The notes: generated from the letters alone by a model not told the origin. A DNA stretch of 64,000 nt from Ponticaulis koreensis DSM 19734 (GCF_000420665.1 NZ_ATVJ01000003.1:248001-312000); one strand, 5' to 3'; positions 9,051 through 17,625 are shown, counted from the stretch's first letter. A program made the numbers and translations.

Positions 9051-9991
9051 TGGAGCTTAAAGCCGACCAATTCACCGTTCGCGGCAAGCTGATCGAGAAC
9101 GCACCGCTTGCGCCCTACACATGGTTCCGCGTCGGCGGACCGGCAGACCTGTTCTTTATCCCGGCGGACGAAGACGATCTGTCTGACTTTCTGAAACAGC
9201 TGCCGGAAGACGTGCCGGTGACGACGCTGGGTGTGGGTTCTAACATCATCATTCGCGATGGCGGTGTTGAAGGCGTAGTGATCCGTCTGGCCGGTGGCTA
9301 TTGGGGCCAGATCGAGCAGATGAACGCAACGACACTGTTTGCGCGGTCCGGTTCGCTTGATCTCTCGGTTGCGCGGTTTGCGGCGAAATCCGGCATTGCG
9401 GGCCTCTCCTTCCTGTCCGGCATTCCAGGCTCCATTGGCGGGGCAATGCGCACCAATGCGGGCTGTTATGGCAAGGAGCTCAAAGACGTTCTTAATCAGG
9501 TCGAGGTGATCGACCGTAAGGGTGAGAAGCATGTCTTTCAGGGCGAGCTGGTCGACTATGGCTATCCGAAGGTCGGGTTCAGCTATCGCCACACTGATTT
9601 TCCAACAGACCTCATTGTCACCGGCGCGCTTCTGAGCGGCGACGATGTCGGCGACCCTGAAACGCTCAAGGCAGAGATTGAAGCCCATCAGGCACGTCGT
9701 GCAGAGACCCAGCCCATTAAGGATAAGACTTCAGGTTCCACCTTTGCGAATCCAGATCCGCCGGGCACGCCAGACCAGCGTTCTGCCTGGAAGCTGATCG
9801 ATGCCGCAGGCTGCCGCGGGCTTCGCGTTGGCGGAGCGCAGGTCTCGGAAAAGCACTGCAATTTCTTAATCAATACGGGCGATGCTCGCGCCAGTGATCT
9901 CGAAGCGCTGGGCGAACTTGTCCGCGCACGGGTTCTCGAAACAAGCGGGGTCGAATTGCGCTGGGAAGTCAGGCGTATCGGCCGGTATTAA
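9050..9991 (+). CDS. murB: MurB, UDP-N-acetylenolpyruvoylglucosamine reductase
   Basis: FAD-dependent reductase that makes UDP-MurNAc. The 313 residues show [26 protein letters not shown] (FAD loop), [20 protein letters not shown], the catalytic serine segment SGSTFANP, and the C-terminal [15 protein letters not shown] with the later Glu in SGVELRWEV. The start is GTG overlapping the murC stop by one base. In most relatives ddl-ftsQAZ follows within one or two genes; here 24 kb of unrelated genes intervene. Confidence 0.97.
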   Translation: MELKADQFTVRGKLIENAPLAPYTWFRVGGPADLFFIPADEDDLSDFLKQLPEDVPVTTLGVGSNIIIRDGGVEGVVIRLAGGYWGQIEQMNATTLFARSGSLDLSVARFAAKSGIAGLSFLSGIPGSIGGAMRTNAGCYGKELKDVLNQVEVIDRKGEKHVFQGELVDYGYPKVGFSYRHTDFPTDLIVTGALLSGDDVGDPETLKAEIEAHQARRAETQPIKDKTSGSTFANPDPPGTPDQRSAWKLIDAAGCRGLRVGGAQVSEKHCNFLINTGDARASDLEALGELVRARVLETSGVELRWEVRRIGRY

Positions 9992-10051
9992 GTTGGGTTG
10001 CTCGAAGGTGGACTTTCCTGAGCAGCTCGGCCGGGCAAGAAGGTAGGAACG

Positions 10052-10849
10052 ATGTCTTACACCTCCCCAACTCTCGAATTTTCACTCGATATTCTGAACG
10101 GCGCTGAGTTCGACCTCACGAAAACCTATGGCAAGGGCGAGACCGAGCGCTGCGTTGAGACGCCATGGGCTGCCGAAACGCTCGCCAAAGCGACACGTGT
10201 TCTGGATATCGGCCTTGCCATGTCGCACCCTGATTATCTCGGCCTGTTGATGGGCTTCCTCGAGAAGGGCGGCAAGATCGAAGCGGCAGATATTATCCGG
10301 CCAGAGCGCGTCCAGTCGCGCTATCCGGAAGGCTGGCGTGACCGCATTCTGGAAATCCCTGTCCATATCGGCGATGTGCGCCAGATGGATTTCTCCGCTG
10401 ACCCGTTTGACGCGATTACCTGTATCTCCACGCTGGAGCATATCGGCTTTGATGCGCCATCAGACCGCGCAGATACGGCGTTTGATCGCCCGACAGAGCT
10501 GGATGACCTTCCGGATCGCTCTGCCGATGCAGACCGTGATGCGCTCGCCGCCTTCCGTAAAGCGCTGAAGCCGGGCGGACTTCTTTGTCTGACGGTTCCG
10601 GGCGGCGTCGGTGCGACCCGCAAGATCAAAGATTCGACCGGTCGCTGGGCGGCCTATCTGGAATACGGGCCGGACACATGGCCCGCGCTCACTTCGCTTC
10701 CGGGCTTTGAGCTTGTGTCGCAGGTGGGCGTCGCTGAAGAGCCCGATGGCTGGCAAAAATGTGAACCGTTCGAGGACGTCTATCAGGCGACGGTTGGCGA
10801 TAACGGCCTGCCACGTGGCTGCATTATGAGTGTTCTGAGAGCGGTTTAG
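10052..10849 (+). CDS. Class I SAM-dependent methyltransferase
   Basis: A 265-residue Rossmann-type methyltransferase. RVLDIGLAMSHPDYLGLL corresponds to motif I (with an unusual GLAMSHP in place of GxGxG), EAADI to the acidic motif II residue, FDAITCISTLEHIG to motif IV and ALKPGGLLCLTVP to motif V/VI. The ATG has AGGTAGGA upstream. The substrate cannot be told; the degenerate motif I resembles methyltransferases of surface polysaccharide loci, but no such genes are adjacent. Separated from murB by 60 bases. Confidence 0.75.
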   Translation: MSYTSPTLEFSLDILNGAEFDLTKTYGKGETERCVETPWAAETLAKATRVLDIGLAMSHPDYLGLLMGFLEKGGKIEAADIIRPERVQSRYPEGWRDRILEIPVHIGDVRQMDFSADPFDAITCISTLEHIGFDAPSDRADTAFDRPTELDDLPDRSADADRDALAAFRKALKPGGLLCLTVPGGVGATRKIKDSTGRWAAYLEYGPDTWPALTSLPGFELVSQVGVAEEPDGWQKCEPFEDVYQATVGDNGLPRGCIMSVLRAV

Positions 10850-10854
10850 CTTGC

Positions 10855-10885
10855 GTTATGGAGCCTCAACATTAGACTCCATAAC
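10855..10885. promoter_or_regulatory. Hairpin directly abutting a start codon
   Basis: GTTATGGAG (10855-10863) and CTCCATAAC (10877-10885) are perfect 9 base arms with a 13 base loop. The right arm ends on the base before the ATG at 10886. The only GGAG near that ATG is in the left arm, so folding would hide it. There is no T-run, so this is not a standard terminator. Confidence 0.5.
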
Positions 10886-11473
10886 ATGCACCATGCTTTT
10901 TGTATTCTTCTGGGCATTGCGATGATCCCATGTGGCTTGCTGCTCATGGCAACTGCCACGTCTTGGAACGCTTTTGACTCGCCTTCGATCGCTTTTCCGG
11001 GCGTGATGGTGCTCTATTTCCCGATGTACCTTTGGTATCGCATGGGGCGCATGAAGAAGGACTACTTCATTCTGAGTGCGTTTGGGCTTTTCACTTTCGC
11101 TCTGGCCGCTCCGATCGTCTGGTCTATGTTTGGTGACGTGCCTGAAGATGTCGATCATGCCGTTCGGTTTTGCCTGATTGGGTTCATGATCTTCTATTAC
11201 ATTGCATGTCGGACCATTTCTACGGACCAGAATTTTGGTCCCGGTGACCCGCTCTTTAAGACGTTCAATATCAGGATCATGCCGTTTCAAAACCACCCGT
11301 GGGTGCCGCCGGGCGACAGGTTGAACAGGGTCGGCACAGCTCAGTCAAGTAACGAAAAAAGAAGTTGGGCGATTTCGATGTGGCCTTTCACGGTCGCGTT
11401 TCTCTATTTCGAAATGACGGGCGATAGCGACCGGGTTAAAGAGCGTGAGGCATGGCGGCGCGGCGAGGATTAG
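10886..11473 (+). CDS. Predicted inner-membrane protein, unknown
   Basis: A 195-residue protein with three or four hydrophobic segments: FCILLGIAMIPCGLLLM near the start, IAFPGVMVLYFPMYLWY, FILSAFGLFTFALAAPIVW and IGFMIFYYIACRTI, followed by a polar region and a charged C-terminus (KEREAWRRGED). I do not recognise the family. The start at 10886 follows a hairpin; downstream ATGs (for example 10922, MIPCGLLL) are possible. The gene converges on the ATP-grasp gene with a nine base gap. Confidence 0.6.
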   Translation: MHHAFCILLGIAMIPCGLLLMATATSWNAFDSPSIAFPGVMVLYFPMYLWYRMGRMKKDYFILSAFGLFTFALAAPIVWSMFGDVPEDVDHAVRFCLIGFMIFYYIACRTISTDQNFGPGDPLFKTFNIRIMPFQNHPWVPPGDRLNRVGTAQSSNEKRSWAISMWPFTVAFLYFEMTGDSDRVKEREAWRRGED

Positions 11474-11482
11474 TCGCCGCGA

Positions 11483-12946
11483 TTAAAACCCCAGACGCTG
11501 TTCCAGACGGTTCGAGAACCAGGTCAGGATTTTGCGCCAGAGTTCGTCTTTCAGAACCTGACCTTCCACATCAAAATCCATGCTTGGATTGTCGTTGATC
11601 TCGATCACGACGACGCCGTTTCCTGTATCTTTCAGGTCCACGCCATACAGCCCGTCGCCAATGAGACGCGCCGCCTTCACGGCGACGTCCACGACATTCG
11701 CAGGCACGTCTTCTATGGCGAAGGTTTTGTGCCCGCCTTCCGTCATTTTGCCGTCTTTGCCATGCTTGACGATCTGCCAGTGGCCACGCGCCATTTCATA
11801 CTGACAGGCATAGATTGGCTCACCACCGAGCACGCCCACGCGCCAGTCATAGGTCGTCGGCACAAAGGATTGCGCGATCACGAGGGCGGTTTCCTCGAAC
11901 ATCTTTTTTGCACCGGCTTTCAGTTCGTCCAGCGTTTTGGCCTTCACCATATTCGCGCCGAATGAGCCGTCCGGCGTCTTCAGAATGACAGGCGAGCCGA
12001 GACGCGCCATGACGCCTGCAAGGTCTGTCTTTTCGTCCAGAATTTCGGTCGGCGGAATAGGCAGGCCGGCATTCTCGAGGATTTCCTTCAGATACACCTT
12101 GTTGGTGCAGCGGATCATGCTGGTCGTATCATCGATAACGGGCATGCCTTCCTGCTCGGCGCGGCGGGCGAACCGATAAGTGTAGTTGTCGATGCTCGTC
12201 GTTGCGCGAATGAACAGGGCGTCGAATTCGGAGAGGCTTGGCAGATCCGTCGGATCAATAATCTCGACTTCAATGCCCATCTTGTCTGCCACGCTGGCAA
12301 ACCGCTTCATGGAGGCGTGTGAGGATGGCGGTGTCTTTTCCTTGTCATCCATCAGAATGGCGAGCGACCATTTCGCGGGCGTACGGGATTTCTCTGCTTT
12401 GACGCGGCCAGCGGTATAGGTCTCCATTGCCTTCAGGAAAAAGGCGCGTCGCTCATCCTTCAGCTTGTGCGGAGGCACAGGCCGGATGCGGGCGATGTGG
12501 AACGGCGCTTTCTTCTCGAGTTCGATTTCCAGCGCAGGTGAGCGGAACCAGTCAGACACTTCACGGGCAAGGCGCTCATATGCTTTGTCCGGTGTACGGG
12601 AAAACGCGATGAACAGCGTATCGACAGGCTCGGCGCCTTTTACGCGCGCTTCCTGCAGGCGTGCGTTCAGCTCCGGCAAAGCATGCGCGTAGAGGCTTTT
12701 CTGCGAAAGCTCTTTCATGGTGAGGATGGTCGGGCTGACACGGTGCCCACGCGCCTCGGCCAGCAAGGATGCGTAATAGCCCTCTGACTGATAGCCATAA
12801 GAGCGGGCAAGGTTCAGCACATACGGGCGACGTGCCGTGAAGAGTTTCGGATTGGTCAGATAGTCTGAAATCCGCATGACCTTATGCGGGGTTTCAGCCT
12901 GTCCAATATCGCTGAGGGACTCAACGAGGATGAGCCAGTCACTCAT
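11483..12946 (-). CDS. RimK-like ATP-grasp ligase with RLAN domain
   Basis: A 487-residue protein. The first 150 residues (MSDWLILVESLSDIG, then RRPYVLNLARSYGYQSEGYYASLLAEARGHRV) match the RLAN domain, the N-terminal extension of a RimK-like ATP-grasp subgroup. The ATP-grasp fold follows from about residue 200: SPVILKTPDGSFGANMVKA (nucleotide-binding lysine and glycine loop) and VVVIEINDNPSMDFDVEG, the Mg-binding Glu/Asn segment. RimK relatives add amino acids to a protein or peptide carboxylate; the substrate here is unknown. It overlaps the upstream GNAT gene by ATGA, so the two are one operon. Confidence 0.85.
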   Translation of the reverse strand: MSDWLILVESLSDIGQAETPHKVMRISDYLTNPKLFTARRPYVLNLARSYGYQSEGYYASLLAEARGHRVSPTILTMKELSQKSLYAHALPELNARLQEARVKGAEPVDTLFIAFSRTPDKAYERLAREVSDWFRSPALEIELEKKAPFHIARIRPVPPHKLKDERRAFFLKAMETYTAGRVKAEKSRTPAKWSLAILMDDKEKTPPSSHASMKRFASVADKMGIEVEIIDPTDLPSLSEFDALFIRATTSIDNYTYRFARRAEQEGMPVIDDTTSMIRCTNKVYLKEILENAGLPIPPTEILDEKTDLAGVMARLGSPVILKTPDGSFGANMVKAKTLDELKAGAKKMFEETALVIAQSFVPTTYDWRVGVLGGEPIYACQYEMARGHWQIVKHGKDGKMTEGGHKTFAIEDVPANVVDVAVKAARLIGDGLYGVDLKDTGNGVVVIEINDNPSMDFDVEGQVLKDELWRKILTWFSNRLEQRLGF

Positions 12947-13413
12947 GCTTTCTGTTCCTGTCTGGAGGTCAGAAAGCGTTCCATGCGAACGGCATCCTCA
13001 CCATCTTCATAATAAGCGACCTTGCGGTCGAACGGGACGAACCCTGCGCGTGAATAAAGCGCGATGGCGGACTCGTTTGAGGCCCGTACTTCAAGGCGTA
13101 CGCGGTCGCAGTCGCGCTCGCTCGCTGCATCAATCACCGCATCGATCAAAGCGCGGCCAATGCCCGTGCCCATGGCCGTCTGATGGACCGCGATAGAGTA
13201 AAGGCGCGCCGCGCTCTGGCCCTCACGATACAGCACGATAGCGGCGCCCAGCACGGTGCGCCGCTGGGCCACGATACAGTCGCAGCTATCGCTCCGCAGC
13301 ATGCGTAAAAGGCTTTGTCGTGAGATACGGTCAGCGACCGGAAAGCGCGTTTCAAGATCAAGAATGGCGCTTGCGTCTGCCGCAGTTGCGCGGCGAATAA
13401 GGGTCGGGATCAA
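12943..13413 (-). CDS. GNAT acetyltransferase, RimI-like
   Basis: A 156-residue single-domain GNAT. The acetyl-CoA loop is AMGTGIGRALIDAVID and the C-terminal motif B is RLEVRASNESAIALYSRAGF, as in RimI-type N-alpha-acetyltransferases. An in-frame TAG directly precedes the TTG start at 13413, so translation begins there or further in. The ATGA overlap with the RLAN ATP-grasp gene matches a pairing known from comparative genomics, in which GNATs often fused to an inactive peptidase accompany RLAN ligases; here the peptidase domain is absent. Confidence 0.8.
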   Translation of the reverse strand: MIPTLIRRATAADASAILDLETRFPVADRISRQSLLRMLRSDSCDCIVAQRRTVLGAAIVLYREGQSAARLYSIAVHQTAMGTGIGRALIDAVIDAASERDCDRVRLEVRASNESAIALYSRAGFVPFDRKVAYYEDGEDAVRMERFLTSRQEQKA

Positions 13414-13579
13414 CTAGGTCTGAGTCCAACAAAATGAGGTCGCTTCAATTACTCTTTTTCGTGGGATCTGTCATTCAGATTCTGCGTGTGCGTCCGGCTG
13501 CAATCAAAGGGTGACAGACGGGCCGCAGCGCTCTTTACTAGGGGCTATTCCACTCAGGTTTTGCCCCTTCGGAGCTCAA

Positions 13580-14416
13580 ATGAAATTCATCGCGTCTATG
13601 ACTGCTGCAATCTGTCTGTCCCTGTCGGGTTTAGCGGCTTCCGCTCAGGATGACTGGGCAACGCCGGACCCTGAAATTGATGCGCTCGTTGAGGCGTGCA
13701 TGGAGCAGGAAGGCGTTGACTTTCTGCCGGATACAGATGTCATCTGCTACAACTCTGCGATCTTTCCGGAAGAGTTTCTGAAGCTGAATGATCTTGGTCC
13801 TGCCAGCCGAATTGTCATCACAAGCCCGGGCGGTAATGTCGTCACTGCGCGGGGCATGAGCACCATTCTGGATAATCGCGGCGAGCCTGCCATCATTGCG
13901 GGGCCGTGCATGTCCGCCTGCGCGATGGTCATCCTGCCGGGTCTGGATGAAGTCTATATCCACCGCACAGCCCATATCGGCATTCACGGCATCACCATGA
14001 TCCCGTTCGGGCGCTGGTATGGCTGGCTGGAAGACGATGCAGAGCCGAACCAGTTCGCTATTGTGACTGCGCAGATGGGCTATAATTTCGACTTCTCAAT
14101 GCACTCGTCCGGTACAACGCAAATGCGTGCGCATCTGGAAGGGCAGGGGATTGATGTCGATTATATCGATGTGATGTCAGACCTGATGGAGGCGGATGCC
14201 CGCGCTTACACAAGCTGCCGTGTCGATGTGAAGGACTATTGGGGCATTGTCGATGCAGACCATATCCGCACCTATCTGGGCGATCAGGTCACCGGTATGG
14301 AGCGCTTTGTGCAGTACTGGTCCGACCCTGTGAATGAGGGCTATCAGCGCTGGGGGCAGCCAATCTCAGAGCGCACTTATATCATGCAGCGCAACTTTGA
14401 GGCGGCGGACTGCTAA
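13580..14416 (+). CDS. Exported ClpP/crotonase-fold protein
   Basis: A 278-residue protein with signal peptide MKFIASMTAAICLSLS ending ASAQ. SRIVITSPGGNVVTARGMS corresponds to the oxyanion-region SPGG of ClpP-like proteases, GPCMSACAMVILPG carries the likely nucleophilic serine flanked by two cysteines, and AHIGIHG supplies the histidine. This is the COG3904-type periplasmic family. The serine-histidine pair suggests protease activity, but none has been shown to my knowledge. The ATG at 13580 has GGAG nine bases before it; the upstream frame is rejected because it would displace the signal peptide. It converges on the SixA-like gene with overlapping stops. Confidence 0.7.
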   Translation: MKFIASMTAAICLSLSGLAASAQDDWATPDPEIDALVEACMEQEGVDFLPDTDVICYNSAIFPEEFLKLNDLGPASRIVITSPGGNVVTARGMSTILDNRGEPAIIAGPCMSACAMVILPGLDEVYIHRTAHIGIHGITMIPFGRWYGWLEDDAEPNQFAIVTAQMGYNFDFSMHSSGTTQMRAHLEGQGIDVDYIDVMSDLMEADARAYTSCRVDVKDYWGIVDADHIRTYLGDQVTGMERFVQYWSDPVNEGYQRWGQPISERTYIMQRNFEAADC

Positions 14417-14931
14417 GCGTCTGTCAGTGATTTCGGATTGAAGAATTCGGAGAGTTCAAAGTTATAGACGTTGAACGGGTCGTCTTCTTTGGCGGTGAAG
14501 ACCGCCACAGAGGCTGTCGGGAATTTGACGCGTAGCTGCTGGGCGGCGCCAGAGTTTTTGAACCCGCCAAACTCTGTCAGGCGTAGCGCCAGATCGTGAA
14601 TGCCCGGGTTATGGCCGACCACCGCCACACAGGCATGATCGGGAATGTTTTCCAGGCAGGACGCGATTTCTTCCGGCTCTGCCAGATAGAGCATATCGCT
14701 GAACGCATGGGGAAGCTGACCGAAGACTTTCTGGATTTCTGCAAATGTCTCGCGCGTGCGGCGTGCGGTGGACACCAGCACATAATCCGGCGTCAGGCCC
14801 ATGGATTTCAGCTGGATGCTGATCGCCTGAGCATCTTCATGACCACGCTCCGTCAGCTTGCGAGATTCATCCGTACCGGTTTCGGCATAGGGCTCGGTTT
14901 TGGCATGTCGGATGAGTATCAGCTTCTGCAT
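14413..14931 (-). CDS. SixA-like histidine phosphatase
   Basis: A 172-residue phosphohistidine phosphatase of the RHG superfamily. LILIRHAKTEPYAE near the N-terminus holds the phospho-accepting histidine, RKLTERGHEDAQAI the second conserved Arg/Gly segment, VLVSTARRTRETF the phosphate pocket, and VAVVGHNPGIHDLA the second catalytic histidine. SixA removes phosphate from histidine-phosphotransfer domains or PTS proteins; the partner here is unknown. Monocistronic, facing away from the flgI operon, whose terminator precedes it. Confidence 0.85.
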   Translation of the reverse strand: MQKLILIRHAKTEPYAETGTDESRKLTERGHEDAQAISIQLKSMGLTPDYVLVSTARRTRETFAEIQKVFGQLPHAFSDMLYLAEPEEIASCLENIPDHACVAVVGHNPGIHDLALRLTEFGGFKNSGAAQQLRVKFPTASVAVFTAKEDDPFNVYNFELSEFFNPKSLTDA

Positions 14932-14978
14932 GGACGGTGTTTTAATCTGTATTTTCTGAATTTGGAAACCGAATTCGT

Positions 14979-15010
14979 AAAAAGCCCGCCACGGTGATTA
15001 CGAGGCGGGC
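14979..15010 (-). terminator. Terminator of the flgI-flgJ-flbY operon
   Basis: GCCCGCC (14984-14990) and GGCGGGC (15004-15010) form a 7 bp GC stem, followed on the minus strand by TTTTT. It sits 65 bases after the flbY stop and before the SixA-like gene. Confidence 0.8.
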
Positions 15011-15075
15011 ATTCGATCAGATGTATTCTTCAGGCTGAAAAATCAATCAGCATGCAGTGTATTAATGTCGGCAAA

Positions 15076-15519
15076 TCATGCGCGTGCATTCACGGCAATG
15101 CCTGACGCGCGGGTTTTGCCGGACGTTTTGCCGTGTGCGCCATAGCCCTGAGGGCCATTCGTTTCTGCAGCAACTTCACGTGCAATATTCTCGACAAGGC
15201 CCTCTGTGATTTCGCGCATGGCGGTCAGTGCCTTGTTGTGTTCTGCCAGAATGGACTGGAATGTGCGCACCCGCTCGAAGAGGATTTTGCGAAGGTTGGC
15301 ATTGGCTGCGACGAGCGCGTCAGGCGTACGCGCAAGATCGGTCATTTCGAGGCGATATGTGTGCGCCAGCTGTTCTTTCTCATTCCAGTCGGTGGAAGAG
15401 GCGTCCAGCTTGCGCGCTTTGAGTGCTGCGATTTCCGCGGTCATCAGCTCGCTCAGTCGTTCGGTGACAGAGATAAGCTGTTCGATACGGTCATTAATGT
15501 CGTGTGCAGCAATGGTCAT
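15076..15519 (-). CDS. flbY: FlbY/FlgN-like flagellar protein
   Basis: A 147-residue, mostly helical protein (heptad-rich from IEQLISVTERLSELMTAEIAALKAR through MREITEGLVENIAREV) with a Gly/Lys-rich tail. Its size, fold and place as third gene behind flgI and a rod-binding flgJ match FlbY of Caulobacter, which resembles FlgN-type secretion chaperones for hook-filament junction proteins. Family assignment is by context and general pattern, not a signature motif. GGGAGAA precedes the ATG, and the operon terminator follows. Confidence 0.65.
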   Translation of the reverse strand: MTIAAHDINDRIEQLISVTERLSELMTAEIAALKARKLDASSTDWNEKEQLAHTYRLEMTDLARTPDALVAANANLRKILFERVRTFQSILAEHNKALTAMREITEGLVENIAREVAAETNGPQGYGAHGKTSGKTRASGIAVNARA

Positions 15520-15530
15520 CTGAGTTCTCC

Positions 15531-15836
15531 CTAGTCCGTCAGACCCTGCATGCGCAGGATTTCCGAATAGACCTGATCAGCAAGGCCGATCCCGCCCTGA
15601 GCAGCCATTTCATTGGCATATTGTTCGACCAGCATTGGCCGGAAAGCGCGTTCCGCTTCGCCGCCACCGGTTAAGCCGTCCGTCTCCAGCGCTTCAAACA
15701 TCGGCGCGAGCATTTGCGAGATGAACATGGCTTCGAATTCTTCAGCGATTTCGCGCGCAGCTTCGCGCGTCTGCACATTGCTGACATTCGGCATGTTGCG
15801 CGGCGTGGTGGATGCGATGGTTTCGAGTTCGTTCAT
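15531..15836 (-). CDS. flgJ: FlgJ-type rod-binding protein
   Basis: A 101-residue single-domain version of the FlgJ N-terminal half: AREIAEEFEAMFISQMLAPMFE, then GGGEAERAFRPMLVEQYANEMA and GGIGLADQVYSEILRMQ, the standard rod-binding core. The peptidoglycan-hydrolase half of enterobacterial FlgJ is absent, as is normal in alphaproteobacteria. It caps and guides the growing rod in the periplasm. The start lies two bases after the flgI stop, so translation is probably coupled. Confidence 0.85.
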   Translation of the reverse strand: MNELETIASTTPRNMPNVSNVQTREAAREIAEEFEAMFISQMLAPMFEALETDGLTGGGEAERAFRPMLVEQYANEMAAQGGIGLADQVYSEILRMQGLTD

Positions 15837-15838
15837 GG

Positions 15839-16951
15839 CTACATTACCTCGATATCAGCCTGAAGCGCGCCGGAGGCTTTCAAGGCTTGCAGGATAGAGA
15901 TCATGTCACGTGGTGTGACGCCGAGTGCATTCAGCCCGTCGACCAGATCGCGCAGCGGAACGCCGCCTTCGAGCATGGCAAGGCCTGTGCCGTCTTCCAG
16001 AACCTCAACACCGCTCTGTGGAACGACGGTGGTTTCGCCATCGGAGAACGGGGCAGGCTGGCTGACAGCGGGTTGTTCTGAAATCTGGATAGTCAGATTG
16101 CCCTGAGCAATCGCGACCGTTGAGACGCGGACATTCTCGCCCATGACAATGACGCCAGACGCTTCGTCGATTACGATACGGGCTGGCTGGTCCGGTTCAA
16201 CAACGAGGTTTTCAATCTCGGTGATGAGCGTCGTCATATCCATGCTTGGCGGACGCACAATTCGAACCGTGCCAGAGTCTTCGGCCGTCGCCAGATCCAT
16301 GCCCATATAAGCGTTGATCGCGACCGCGATGCGCTGGGATGTTGTGAAGTCCGGATTACGGAGCGACAGGCGCAGCGTGCTCTGATTGGCAAGGTTGAAG
16401 CCGATTTCGCGCTCTATCAGCGCGCCATTCGGGATGCGGCCAATTGTTGGAACATTGCGGATGACCGATGTGCCGCTATCGCCGCTGGCTGCGAAGCCGC
16501 CGGCAGCAACAGGGCCCTGACCGACTGCATAGACCTGGCCGTCGGCACCGAGAAGCGGCGTGACGAGCAGAATGCCGCCGGACAGAGAACTTGCATCACC
16601 AAGGCTGGACACGCTCACATCCATGCGTGAGCCGTTTGTCGCAAACGGTGGAAGGTTTGCCGTGACCATGACCGCGGCCACATTTCGTGTATTGAGGTTC
16701 TGGTCACGTGTATTCACGCCGAGACGCTCGAGCATCGCTTCAAGGCTCTGGCGCGTGAAGGGAGAGTTCCGCAGTGAGTCTCCGGTGCCGTTCAGGCCGA
16801 CAACAAGGCCGTAACCGATGAGCTGGTTTTCACGGACGCCTTCAACATCTGTAATATCTTTCAGGCGTGATGCAGCGTCCGCAGGCGGCAGCAAAAATGC
16901 AGCTATGCCAAGGCAAAGCGCTGAAAAACCGGATACAAAAGATTGGCGCAT
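15839..16951 (-). CDS. flgI: FlgI, flagellar P-ring protein
   Basis: A 370-residue protein with a cleavable signal peptide (SALCLGIAAFLLPPADAASR). It forms the bushing around the rod in the peptidoglycan layer. Characteristic stretches are LKDITDVEGVRENQLIGYG, VVGLNGTGDSLRNSPFT, NVAAVMVTANLPPFA, ARIVIDEASGVIVMGENVRV and the C-terminal LVDGLNALGVTPRDMISILQ. It is the first gene of the minus-strand flgI-flgJ-flbY unit and diverges from fliX across 140 bases holding two CtrA-like boxes. Confidence 0.96.
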   Translation of the reverse strand: MRQSFVSGFSALCLGIAAFLLPPADAASRLKDITDVEGVRENQLIGYGLVVGLNGTGDSLRNSPFTRQSLEAMLERLGVNTRDQNLNTRNVAAVMVTANLPPFATNGSRMDVSVSSLGDASSLSGGILLVTPLLGADGQVYAVGQGPVAAGGFAASGDSGTSVIRNVPTIGRIPNGALIEREIGFNLANQSTLRLSLRNPDFTTSQRIAVAINAYMGMDLATAEDSGTVRIVRPPSMDMTTLITEIENLVVEPDQPARIVIDEASGVIVMGENVRVSTVAIAQGNLTIQISEQPAVSQPAPFSDGETTVVPQSGVEVLEDGTGLAMLEGGVPLRDLVDGLNALGVTPRDMISILQALKASGALQADIEVM

Positions 16952-17006
16952 ACTCGAAACCCCATTGGATTTGAGTAAAATTTATCAGTGCCACCCCAAG
17001 AAACGG

Positions 17007-17021
17007 TTAACGCCTCTTTCA
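17007..17021. promoter_or_regulatory. CtrA-like box 1, flgI/fliX intergenic
   Basis: TTAA, seven bases, then TTCA: seven of eight positions of the CtrA consensus TTAA-N7-TTAA. It lies 55 bases from the flgI start and 85 from the fliX start. In Caulobacter fliX is a CtrA-dependent class II gene divergent from flgI. Confidence 0.45.
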
Positions 17022-17034
17022 CCAAAGCGTATGC

Positions 17035-17050
17035 ATAACTGTTTCTTAAC
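17035..17050. promoter_or_regulatory. CtrA-like box 2, flgI/fliX intergenic
   Basis: ATAA, seven bases, TTAAC: seven of eight consensus positions plus the favoured trailing C. It is 42 bases upstream of the fliX ATG, a distance suited to activation of a -35 region. Confidence 0.5.
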
Positions 17051-17091
17051 GAACGGAGCAGTGCTGCGTTCGGGCTTCGGAGTTTGTGGTT

Positions 17092-17529
17092 ATGCGTATC
17101 GAAAAGACGCGGTCTACACAGGCATCACGTGCGAGCGGAAAATCATCTGCTGGCGGTGATGGCGCTGCATTTTCTCAGGCTCTTGGTGGTTCGACAGCTG
17201 CAACACCGGTCAGCACAACCGGCGGCACGTTGGGCGTCGGTTCTGTGGCTGCGCTCATGGCGCTGCAGGGCGCAGAAGATCCATTAGAGCGTCGTCGCAA
17301 GGCCGAAAGGCGCGGCCGTCAGCTATTGGAAGGCCTCGACCGTCTCAAAATAGACCTGTTAGAGGGCGGAAACGCTGGCCCGACACTTGCACGCCTCAAA
17401 GATGCGCTCGAATCGGAGCGCGCGCAGAGTGACGATCAGGAGCTGGAATCCATCATTGATCAGATTGAACTGCGGGTAGAAGTAGAACTGGCGAAACTCG
17501 AAACTGCACAACGCAGAAGCAATCTCTGA
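17092..17529 (+). CDS. fliX: FliX, flagellar assembly checkpoint protein
   Basis: A 145-residue protein. In Caulobacter FliX couples completion of early flagellar structures to activity of the sigma-54 activator FlbD. The N-terminus (MRIEKTRSTQASRAS) is polar and disordered; the conserved helical core starts around VGSVAALMALQGAEDPLERRRKAERRGRQLLEGLDRLKIDLLEG and ends in an amphipathic helix. I choose the ATG at 17092 with GGAG nine bases upstream over the GTG at 17086. Divergence from flgI and a following dksA reproduce the Caulobacter order. Confidence 0.88.
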   Translation: MRIEKTRSTQASRASGKSSAGGDGAAFSQALGGSTAATPVSTTGGTLGVGSVAALMALQGAEDPLERRRKAERRGRQLLEGLDRLKIDLLEGGNAGPTLARLKDALESERAQSDDQELESIIDQIELRVEVELAKLETAQRRSNL

Positions 17530-17625
17530 TTATTCACAGCTTTTACTTTCTATTCACTAATTGAATCTGAACAACATAAGGGATATAGAGCCTGCGAATA
17601 ATCTGCCCTGCATCGGGAGTCGAGT

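Noticed and set aside
16952-17091. Sigma-54 promoters (GG-N10-GC) between flgI and fliX
   Set aside because: GG and GC pairs occur only at wrong spacing (for example 9 in GGAGCAGTGCTGC). No acceptable site was found; the flgF/fliL gap also gave none.
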